DNA of 64,000 nucleotides from Marinibaculum pumilum (GTDB lineage: Bacteria; Pseudomonadota; Alphaproteobacteria; Ferrovibrionales; Ferrovibrionaceae): positions 62,001 through 126,000 of the forward strand of contig NZ_JBHRTR010000005.1 in NCBI RefSeq assembly GCF_042646425.1, given 5' to 3'. Shown here piece after piece: positions 20,376-27,942 of this stretch (the stretch's first letter is position 1; each line of letters begins with the position of its first letter). Both the position numbers and the translations under genes were made by a program. The notes under the pieces are model-generated. The model had not been told where the DNA came from. It saw only the letters and a list, made by a program, of their open reading frames with translations, and ran no database searches.

Positions 20376-22037
20376 TCAGTTGGCGCGGTTGGGGTCCATG
20401 GCCCGGCAGAGCGCGTCATTGTCGCGATAGTCGATCGGCACGTCGACGATGACCGGGCCGGGCGCGTCCATCGCCGCCTGCAGCACTGGCCGGATCTCGT
20501 CGGGTGTGGAGATCCGCATGCCGCGCGCGCCGAAGCTCTCGGCGAAGGCGACGATATCCGGGCTACCGAAATGCACCGCGGCATCGCGGCCGTATTTCAT
20601 CATCTGCTGGATCCGCACCATGTTGTAGGTGCCGTCCCGCCAGACCAGGTGGACGAAGGGCGTCTTCAGCCGCACGGCGGTCTCCAGCTCGACCGCGGAA
20701 AACAGGAAGCCGCCATCGCCGGAGATCGAGACCACCTTCTCGCCCGGGCGCGCGAGGCAGGCGCCGATCGCCCAGGGCAGGGCGACGCCGAGGGTCTGCT
20801 GGCCGTTGCTGAACAGCAGGCGGTGCGGCTCGAAGCTGAGGAAGTAGCGGGCCATCCAGATGTAGTGGGAGCCGATGTCGCAGGCGACGGTGACGTCGTC
20901 GCCGATCATGTCGCGCAGTTCGTGGATCAGGCGCAGCGGATGAACCGGTGCCTCGCCATGGCCGGCGCCTTCGCCGATCTGGGCGAACAGCTCCCGCCGC
21001 AGCGGGCCGGCGACCGGCAGGTCGGCGACGCATCGCGGCCCTGTCAGCGTTTCGGCGAGGGTGTCGAGGGTGGCGGCGACATCGCCGACCAGCTCGACCG
21101 CCGGGTCGTAATAGGTGTCGATGTCGGCGGCCGCGAAGTCGACATGCACGATCTTCCGCCGGCCGGTCCGGTTCCAGATCCGCGGGTCGTACTCGACGGG
21201 GTCGAAGCCGACCGCCAGGACCAGGTCGGCGGCGGCCAGCAGGCGGTCGCCGGGCTGGTTGAGGAACAGTCCGACCCGGCCGACGAAGCAGTCCAGCAGC
21301 TCGCGCGAGACGGTGCCGGCGCCCTCGTAGGTGCAGACGGTCGCCAGCGGGAAGCGCTTCAGCAGGCGGCGGATCGCCGCGGCCGGCGCCGCACGGCTGC
21401 CGTTGAGGCCGATGAACAGCACCGGGCAGGCGGCGGCGTCGATCAGGGCGGCGGCATCCGCCACCGCGTCCGGCGCGGCGGCGCCCTGCGGCGTGGCGCC
21501 GGTGGGGCCGATCACCGGGACGGCCGTGCGCTCGGCCAGCACATCCTGCGGGACCGACAGGAAGGCGGCGCCGGCGCGCGGCGTGGCGGCGGCGCGGAAG
21601 GCATTGGCCAGCGCTTCCGAAAGGTCGTCGGGGTCCTCCACCTCGGCGCTGTACTTGGCGAAGGGCTTGAACACCGCGACATTGTCCAGCGACTGGTGGG
21701 TGCGCTTCAGGCGCTGGCCCCGGGCCACCGCACCGCCGATCGCGACCACCGGGTCGCCGTCGCCGGTGGCGGTCAGCAGCCCCGTCGCCAGGTTGGTCAC
21801 GCCGGGGCCGGAGGTGGCGATGGCGACGCCGGGCCGGCCGGTGATGCGGCCGATCGCCTGGGCGATGAAGCAGGCATTCTGTTCGTGTCGGCAGACCACC
21901 ATCTCGATCCGGGAATCGTTCAGGGCGTCGAACAGCGCATCGATCTTCGCGCCGGGGATGCCGAAGGCGTGGCGGACGCCCTGTGCCTCAAGAGAGCGTG
22001 CGAGGAGCATGGCGCCGGTCGGCGGATTGTCGGTCAT
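20376..22037 (-). CDS. alsS: Catabolic-type acetolactate synthase
   Basis: A 553-residue thiamine-diphosphate enzyme joining two pyruvates into acetolactate. Catalytic Glu52 lies in Arg-His-Glu-Gln-Asn-Ala, and the ThDP/Mg2+ motif starts with Gly440-Asp-Gly-Gly-Phe. No regulatory IlvN-type small-subunit gene is adjacent, and the next gene is acetolactate decarboxylase, so the acetoin-forming (AlsS/BudB) role is favoured over branched-chain amino-acid synthesis. GGGGAGGAAG precedes the ATG. It starts 68 bp after a FUSC gene on the same strand, so it could be read from the exporter operon or from its own promoter in that gap. No LysR-type regulator (AlsR) is next to it. Confidence 0.93.
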   Translation of the reverse strand: MTDNPPTGAMLLARSLEAQGVRHAFGIPGAKIDALFDALNDSRIEMVVCRHEQNACFIAQAIGRITGRPGVAIATSGPGVTNLATGLLTATGDGDPVVAIGGAVARGQRLKRTHQSLDNVAVFKPFAKYSAEVEDPDDLSEALANAFRAAATPRAGAAFLSVPQDVLAERTAVPVIGPTGATPQGAAAPDAVADAAALIDAAACPVLFIGLNGSRAAPAAAIRRLLKRFPLATVCTYEGAGTVSRELLDCFVGRVGLFLNQPGDRLLAAADLVLAVGFDPVEYDPRIWNRTGRRKIVHVDFAAADIDTYYDPAVELVGDVAATLDTLAETLTGPRCVADLPVAGPLRRELFAQIGEGAGHGEAPVHPLRLIHELRDMIGDDVTVACDIGSHYIWMARYFLSFEPHRLLFSNGQQTLGVALPWAIGACLARPGEKVVSISGDGGFLFSAVELETAVRLKTPFVHLVWRDGTYNMVRIQQMMKYGRDAAVHFGSPDIVAFAESFGARGMRISTPDEIRPVLQAAMDAPGPVIVDVPIDYRDNDALCRAMDPNRAN

Positions 22038-22069
22038 GACCCCTGCTTCCTCCCCTGGTAGCTGCGCAG

Positions 22070-22081
22070 ATCATAGATGAT
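22070..22081 (-). promoter_or_regulatory. Possible -10 or operator before acetolactate synthase
   Basis: In the 68-bp gap before alsS the minus strand reads ATCATCTATGAT, an inverted ATCAT/ATGAT pair that contains a TATGAT -10-like hexamer. No convincing -35 sits 16-18 bases upstream, so this is either a weak or activator-dependent promoter, or a regulator half-site pair. Low certainty. Confidence 0.25.
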
Positions 22082-22105
22082 TTGCGGTGCCCGGATACTG
22101 TCCAT

Positions 22106-24430
22106 TCATGTCAATCGTGGCGCCGCCGTGGCTGCATCCGGCGGCTGGTAGCGGGGCGGCGGCTCACGGCCGTCGCCGCCGGCCTGCAGGCGTTCGGTGA
22201 CCTGCGCCAGGTTCACCGCGGTTTCCGCCAGGCGCGCCAGGCAGCCGGTCACCAGATGCAGGGCCGTGCCGGCCGCGTTGTCCGCGTCTCCTGCACCGGT
22301 GGCTGCCTCCTGCTGTTCCAGGGCGCGCACGTCCTGTCGCAGGCCCTGCGTGCGGACGGCGATGTCCGGCAGCGGCGCACCTTCGTCGAGGCTGGCGGCG
22401 ACCTCCTCCAGCAATGCCGTGACGTCGGCTGCCAGCGCGTCCGCAACCCGTCGCACCGTCTCCGACATGCCGCCGGGGGCGACGGTGAACAGCGGCCCGG
22501 CCTGCACCAGGGCCAGCCGCACCAGGGCGACCAGCGTGTAGTAGGTATCCCGCTGCGGATGCCATTCGCGCGGCTCGCTCAGCAGCTGCTCCCAGCAGGC
22601 ATCCAGTTCGCTCATGGCCAGGGTGCCGGCACGGCGCCGGCTGCGGATATCGGCCACACTGACGGGCTCGCCCTCGACCCGCCGCAGCAGGATCCGCAGG
22701 GTCTGCACATGGCAACGCAGCACGCCGGCCGCCAGGGCGGGCACACGCTCCCGCTCGCTGCTGGGCCAGAGGGTGAGCAGGCCGACGAAGGCCATCGCCG
22801 CGCCGATCATCGTGTCGCCGATCCGCAGCAGCCAGATCACGTCGCTCTGCGCCGGCGACAGGATCGCCAGCAGCATCACGACGAAGGGGGTCAGCAGGAC
22901 GGTGCCGAGGCCGAGATTGCGGCTGATCACGCCGAAGGCGCAGATTGCGAAGACCAGCGCCAGGATCGCATGCGCCAGGGTGCCGTGGAACAGCTCCAGC
23001 ATGATCGCCGCCAGCACGCCGCCGATCACGGTGCCGACGGTGCGGGCGATGCTGGCGGCCCGGGTGCCGCCATAGCCGGGCTTCAGCACCACGACCGCGA
23101 CCAGCGGGATCCAGTAGCCATGGTCGATGCCGAAAAAGGTATAGGCGAAGGTGGCGATGGCCAGGATCGCACCGACCCGCAGGCCGTGGCGCAGCCGCTG
23201 CGAGCGCAGCGCCAGATTGTCCCACAGGACATGGGCGGGATCGGCGCCCAGCAGGGCCTGCAGCAGCGGGACCGGGCGCAGTTCGCTGGCGCTGTCGGGA
23301 TCGCCCGCCTCGATGCTGCCGGCCAGCGCCTCCCGCGCCCTGTCGATCTCCGCCCGCAGGTTCAGCAGGTAGAAGGCGATGCCGTCGGTGCGCGCTTCGT
23401 CGCCGACCCCTTCCGCCGACAGCTGGTCGCGGGCGGCGGCAAGGCGCGCGGTGATCTCCGCCGCCGTGCAGCTCATTGCCGCCGGCGGTACCGTTTCCAC
23501 GTTCGGGCCCAGCGCCGCGCCCAGCTGCGTGACGTCCCGCGCCAGCCCCCGCAGGATGCCGCCGACGACCGGGTCCAGGACCGGCTGAGCCGCCGCCGGG
23601 ATCGTCTGCATGCTGAGCGACAGGCCGGAGACGGAAAGCGCCATCAGCCGCCCCTGCTGCAGCGCCAGGACCAGGCGCCGTCCCGTCATCGAGGTGCCGT
23701 CGCGGATCGCCCGCAGGTCGGTGAGGATGCCCATCGCCGCATCCAGCGAGGCATGCGCGGCGGCGCGCGCCTGCCAGCCGGCCTGGGCCTGCACGATATG
23801 TTCCGGCCGCGGCACGCTCAGCCCGTCCACCGCAGTCTCCAGCACCCGGGACAGGTCGGCGAACGCCTGGCGCACCGCCCGCCGGGCCGGCGAGAAGGGC
23901 TGGATCGGCCAGGCGATGAGGGTGCCGAAGGTCATCCAGGTGCCGCCGACGAGGGCGGCGATGCCCCGTTCGACGGACTCGAGCGGGGCGCCGCCGATGC
24001 CGCAGCCCAGGATCAGCATCAGCAGCGCGAAGGTGGTCGCCTTGCCCGCCGTGGCGGTGAGGGTGCCCACGAAGCCGAGCAGGGTGCCCAGCAGGAACAG
24101 GATGGCGAGGCTGCCGACCTCCATACCGTGCATCAGGGTGCCGATCGCCGCCGACAGGCCCAGCAGCAGCGCCGTCACCAGCAGGCCGACCGCCCGGCGC
24201 CGGTAGCTGCCCGGCAGGTCGCAGAAGCCGACCCAGATCGCGCCCAGTGCGGCGAACAGGCCGATGGTCGCGGAATGCAGCATGATGCCGAGGAAGAACG
24301 GTATCGCGGCCAGCAGAACGATCCGCAGGCCGTTGAAGAAGGTGCGCGGCTCGTAGGCCGCGACCAGGGTGTCGCGCAGCCAGGCGAGCGGCCGGGGCAG
24401 GGCGCGGCGCCAGATCGCCGGCCCGGTCAT
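22106..24430 (-). CDS. FUSC family exporter C
   Basis: A 774-residue inner-membrane protein with two membrane blocks of about five to six helices each (residues about 20-170 and 400-540) separated by a soluble region, as in the FUSC/YccS/AaeB group of aromatic-acid and related efflux proteins. The second block contains His-Gly-Tyr-Trp-Ile-Pro-Leu followed by Lys-Pro-Gly-Tyr-Gly-Gly-Thr, the FUSC signature. It is more distant from the other two FUSC proteins here than they are from each other. Its start overlaps the stop of the upstream FUSC gene by 4 bases (ATGA), so translation is coupled. An AaeA-like periplasmic partner is absent. Confidence 0.9.
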   Translation of the reverse strand: MTGPAIWRRALPRPLAWLRDTLVAAYEPRTFFNGLRIVLLAAIPFFLGIMLHSATIGLFAALGAIWVGFCDLPGSYRRRAVGLLVTALLLGLSAAIGTLMHGMEVGSLAILFLLGTLLGFVGTLTATAGKATTFALLMLILGCGIGGAPLESVERGIAALVGGTWMTFGTLIAWPIQPFSPARRAVRQAFADLSRVLETAVDGLSVPRPEHIVQAQAGWQARAAAHASLDAAMGILTDLRAIRDGTSMTGRRLVLALQQGRLMALSVSGLSLSMQTIPAAAQPVLDPVVGGILRGLARDVTQLGAALGPNVETVPPAAMSCTAAEITARLAAARDQLSAEGVGDEARTDGIAFYLLNLRAEIDRAREALAGSIEAGDPDSASELRPVPLLQALLGADPAHVLWDNLALRSQRLRHGLRVGAILAIATFAYTFFGIDHGYWIPLVAVVVLKPGYGGTRAASIARTVGTVIGGVLAAIMLELFHGTLAHAILALVFAICAFGVISRNLGLGTVLLTPFVVMLLAILSPAQSDVIWLLRIGDTMIGAAMAFVGLLTLWPSSERERVPALAAGVLRCHVQTLRILLRRVEGEPVSVADIRSRRRAGTLAMSELDACWEQLLSEPREWHPQRDTYYTLVALVRLALVQAGPLFTVAPGGMSETVRRVADALAADVTALLEEVAASLDEGAPLPDIAVRTQGLRQDVRALEQQEAATGAGDADNAAGTALHLVTGCLARLAETAVNLAQVTERLQAGGDGREPPPRYQPPDAATAAPRLT

Positions 24431-26610
24431 CCGCGCGCCTCCGGTGCTGACGGCTGCAGGGCCGGCGATCGCGTGCCGCGCATCCGGGCCAGCTGGGCAA
24501 GGTCCTCCGCCAGATCGCGGAGGGCTGCGGCCAGCGCCTGCAGGGGGGCATCGGGTGCCGCGTGCAGCGCGGCGGTGGCGGTGCGCGCCCGCTGCGGCAG
24601 TTCGGCCGGCCAGGCAGGCGGCGGCGGATCCCGGTCCCGCCGGTCCAGGGCGCTGCAGGCCGCGGCCATTTCGGTCATCAGTGCCGCGCTGCGCTCCATC
24701 GCCGCGGCGGGGACGGCCTCTGAGCGGCCGGAGGCCTGCAGGGCGGCCAGCGCCCCGGTCAGGCGATGCAGGCCGTCGACGACGCTGCGCAACTCCCGCC
24801 GGTTGGGATGCCAGTGTGCCGGCTCCAGGAAGATCTCGCGGACGATCGCCTCCGCATTCTGCAGGTTCATCCGGCTGTGGGAGGCCAGCTGCTCGGCATC
24901 CGCCGCAGCGTCCCGCATTGCGCCGGGCTGCCGCCCGGGCGTGCTGTCGCGGGCCAGGTCGGCCAGCATCTTACCCAGATCGCGCAGGCTGCGACCGACG
25001 CCGCTCCAGTAGCTGGCATAGCGCACCGGCGGCCAGATCAGCAGGCTGCCGGCGATCAGCGCCCCGCCCAGAAGGGTCGCCAGCAGCCGGGGCAGGGTGA
25101 CGTCGGTATCGGGCATGGCGGCGTCGATCTTGAAGATCACGTACATCGTCAGAAGCGTGATGCCGAGTGGATAATGAGTCGTGATCACGGCATGCGACAG
25201 GCAGTTGAACAGCAGCGCCAGGGCCGCCAGGAGCCAGAAATCCTGCGTGCCGAGCAGCACCATCTCGGCGATCGCGGCGCCCAGGACGGTGCCGATCATC
25301 CGCGCCCCCACCGCGGCCCGCGTGCCGCCATAGGCGGGTTTCGTGACCATCACGATGGTCAGCATCACCCAGTAGCCGAAGGCGATCCCGAAATGCCAGA
25401 CCAGCCCGGTGGCAAGGGTCACCAGGGCGGCCTGGCGCAGGGCATGCCGGCAGGCGGTCGAACGCAGGGTCAGGTTGGCACGCAGCTTCGGCCAGGCCCA
25501 GAGCGGCAGTTGCCGGACGCGGCCGCGCTCCGGCAGCCGGATGGCGGCTGACATCGCATCGTCCGCTGCGCCGCCGGGGGCGAAGGCCGCGCGAAGTTCG
25601 GCCGCGGCGCAGCGGAACGCGCGCCGGGCCTCCGCCGGCGCCGATGGCAGGTCCGCAGGCAGTGCCTCGTCCGGCAGCGGCGGGCCGGCGATATCCAGCC
25701 CGGTGCTGGGCGCGCGGCGCAGGGAGAGCCGTTCCAGCCGGCCCGCCATCGCGCGCAGCGCCGCCGCCTCTTCCGCCAGTTCGGCCGCGACCTGCGGCGG
25801 CAGGGCGCCGCGATATTCCGCCAGGGTAGCCAAAGCCCGTGTCATCCGCTGCCCGGCCATGGCGGCGGCCAGGATCTGCCGCAGGGCGGTGGGGCGCACC
25901 CCGCGCCGCCGTTGCGGCAGGGTTTCCGACAGGCTCTCCAGCGCCGCATCGAGTGCCCTGTAGGCGGCCGTCCTGGCGTTCCAGCGGGCGCGGACGCGCT
26001 CCTGGGACGCATCGCCGTCGGCCGCCGCCACGGCAGCGGCCAGGCCGGCGACCTCCCGCAGCGCCGCGGCCATCGCCCGGCGCACCGGCCGGTCGGGATG
26101 CAGCGGCCAGGGCAGCAGCAGGCCCGCGATCATGAACAGGCAGGCGAGGAACACCGCACCGGCCCGGGCTTCGGCATCGCCCGGCACGCCGAGCGACACC
26201 ACGGTCAGGAACAGGGTGAGCGTGCTGATCGCCAGCCCCTCGCTGCCCAGCGCGCCCATCGCGGCGAAGGCCAGGACCATGACGAACACCGCCGGCAGCA
26301 GCCACAGGGTCGCGTCCGCCATCAGGGTGCCGAGATAGCAGCCCAGGGTGACGCAGAGGGTGCCGGCGGCCATGGTCCGCAGGCGGTAGGCGAAGGCGCC
26401 GCCGGCCGGATCCGCCATGCCCAGCCGCACCGCGGCCAGGCTGGTGAAGATCGCGAACAGCGGTTCGTCGACCAGCATGCAGAAGGCGAAGGGCAGGGCG
26501 CTGAGCAGGCCGACGATGAGGCCCTTGCGGAATGCGTCGGGACGGTATGCGTCCCCCCAGAGCTGCCGGCCGCGGTCCAGAACCGTGTTGATGATGCGGG
26601 GTGCCTGCAT
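24427..26610 (-). CDS. FUSC family exporter B
   Basis: About 727 residues from the ATG at 26610. It has an N-terminal block of membrane helices, a soluble middle rich in Ala and Arg, and a second membrane block with Trp-His-Phe-Gly-Ile-Ala-Phe-Gly-Tyr-Trp-Val and Lys-Pro-Ala-Tyr-Gly-Gly-Thr-Arg. Long stretches align closely with the FUSC gene at 27943-30225. I preferred 26610 to an in-frame start at 26676 because the latter adds a basic tail and would overlap the MFS gene by 50 bases. It overlaps the downstream FUSC gene by 4 bases. The role, export of aromatic or other hydrophobic acids, is a family-level inference. Confidence 0.88.
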   Translation of the reverse strand: MQAPRIINTVLDRGRQLWGDAYRPDAFRKGLIVGLLSALPFAFCMLVDEPLFAIFTSLAAVRLGMADPAGGAFAYRLRTMAAGTLCVTLGCYLGTLMADATLWLLPAVFVMVLAFAAMGALGSEGLAISTLTLFLTVVSLGVPGDAEARAGAVFLACLFMIAGLLLPWPLHPDRPVRRAMAAALREVAGLAAAVAAADGDASQERVRARWNARTAAYRALDAALESLSETLPQRRRGVRPTALRQILAAAMAGQRMTRALATLAEYRGALPPQVAAELAEEAAALRAMAGRLERLSLRRAPSTGLDIAGPPLPDEALPADLPSAPAEARRAFRCAAAELRAAFAPGGAADDAMSAAIRLPERGRVRQLPLWAWPKLRANLTLRSTACRHALRQAALVTLATGLVWHFGIAFGYWVMLTIVMVTKPAYGGTRAAVGARMIGTVLGAAIAEMVLLGTQDFWLLAALALLFNCLSHAVITTHYPLGITLLTMYVIFKIDAAMPDTDVTLPRLLATLLGGALIAGSLLIWPPVRYASYWSGVGRSLRDLGKMLADLARDSTPGRQPGAMRDAAADAEQLASHSRMNLQNAEAIVREIFLEPAHWHPNRRELRSVVDGLHRLTGALAALQASGRSEAVPAAAMERSAALMTEMAAACSALDRRDRDPPPPAWPAELPQRARTATAALHAAPDAPLQALAAALRDLAEDLAQLARMRGTRSPALQPSAPEARG

Positions 26611-26626
26611 GATGCCGGTCGCGGCC

Positions 26627-27904
26627 TCAGCCTTGCGCCGCCCTGTCCTCCGGCGGGAGGAGGCGGACCGCGGCAAGGGCGGCCAGGCCCAGGACGGTGA
26701 ACAGGATCAGCAGGTAGGCTGGCATCTGGCTGTCGCCGCTCCAGCGGATCAGTGCGGTTGCCGCCAGCGGGGTCAGCCCGCCGATGATGGCGAAGCCCAG
26801 ATTGTAGGACACGGCGACGCCGGAATAGCGCACCGCGGTCGGGAAGATCGCGGTCAGCGGCGCCGGCGCAGCCCCCCAGGCAAACGACGCCAGGATCGAC
26901 AGCAGCGCCAGCGCCGGCAGGACCGATGCCGCATCGCCGGCCATCCAGACATAGGCGGGCACCACCGCGACGATCAGGGCCAGCCCGCCGGCCAGGGTCG
27001 GCAGCTTCAGGCCCAGCCGGTCGCCGAGCCAGCCGGCCAGCGGCATCGGCAGCGAGAACATCAGGATGCCCAGGACGCTGGCACTGGCCATGGCCGGCCC
27101 CGGATAGCCCAGGATCCGGGTCAGGTAGGTATCGAGGTAGAGATAGAGGAGCGAGACGATGCTGGCACCGATTCCGGCGATCAGGAAGCCGGCCAGGACC
27201 TGGCGGCCGTGCCGGGCGAACAGCATGGCCAGGGGTACCTTGTGGGTGGCGGCCTCCATCTCCTCGAAGGCAGGCGATTCCGACAGCCGCACCCGCAGCA
27301 GGAAGCCGGCCAGCGCGATCGCGCCGCCCAGCAGGAAGCCGATGCGCCAGCCAAAGGCGGACACATCCTCCGCCGGCAGCGCGGCGACGATGCCCCATTG
27401 CACGGCATGGGCGACCAGCAGGCCGACATTGATCATCATGAACAGGACGCCGCAGGCCAAGCCGCGATGGCGGGGCATGGTCTCGGTGATCAGAACCAGC
27501 GCGCCCGGGATCTCTCCGCCCAGGCTCATGCCCTGGACGATACGCAGGCCGACGAAGATCACGCTGGCGGCGATGCCGATATTGTCATAGCCTGGCATGA
27601 GTCCCATCAGGATCGTGGCGCCGGCCATGCCGCCGATGCTGAGGCGCAGCATGTTGCGGCGACCCAGCCGGTCGCCGTAATGGCTGAACAGGATGCCGCC
27701 CAGCGGGCGGGCAAGATAGCCGATGGCGAAGACGGTGAAGGCGGCCAGCAGGTTCGCCGTGGCATCGCCACTGGGGAAGAAGGTCTGCCCGATCACGTCG
27801 GCGAAGACCGCATAGATGACGAAGTCGTAGAATTCCAGCCCGCCGCCCAGGCTGCCCAGGGTCAGTGCCCGTCGCCGCTCCGATGCCGATATCTCGCGTG
27901 CCAT
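26627..27904 (-). CDS. MFS transporter of the metabolite:H+ symporter group
   Basis: A 425-residue transporter with about 12 membrane helices. The first helix Gly-Gly-Leu-Glu-Phe-Tyr-Asp-Phe, followed by Phe-Phe-Pro-Ser-Gly, and the loop Arg-Pro-Leu-Gly-Gly with Gly-Asp-Arg-Leu-Gly-Arg-Arg are typical of the MHS subfamily (citrate, 2-oxoglutarate, shikimate, proline/betaine symporters). It lies between two FUSC exporter genes on the same strand, 38 bp after one and 16 bp before the other. Uptake of an organic acid that feeds the downstream malate-to-acetoin genes is possible, but the substrate is not readable from the sequence. Confidence 0.9.
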   Translation of the reverse strand: MAREISASERRRALTLGSLGGGLEFYDFVIYAVFADVIGQTFFPSGDATANLLAAFTVFAIGYLARPLGGILFSHYGDRLGRRNMLRLSIGGMAGATILMGLMPGYDNIGIAASVIFVGLRIVQGMSLGGEIPGALVLITETMPRHRGLACGVLFMMINVGLLVAHAVQWGIVAALPAEDVSAFGWRIGFLLGGAIALAGFLLRVRLSESPAFEEMEAATHKVPLAMLFARHGRQVLAGFLIAGIGASIVSLLYLYLDTYLTRILGYPGPAMASASVLGILMFSLPMPLAGWLGDRLGLKLPTLAGGLALIVAVVPAYVWMAGDAASVLPALALLSILASFAWGAAPAPLTAIFPTAVRYSGVAVSYNLGFAIIGGLTPLAATALIRWSGDSQMPAYLLILFTVLGLAALAAVRLLPPEDRAAQG

Positions 27905-27942
27905 GTCGGTCGTCCGCCCCTTCGCTTCCCTGCCGCCAGAGT

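Noticed and set aside
22038..22105. A TTGACA promoter for acetolactate synthase
   Set aside because: A TTGACA occurs in this region on the minus strand, but the nearest -10-like hexamers lie 11 or 34 bases away, not 16-18, so a standard promoter is not supported.
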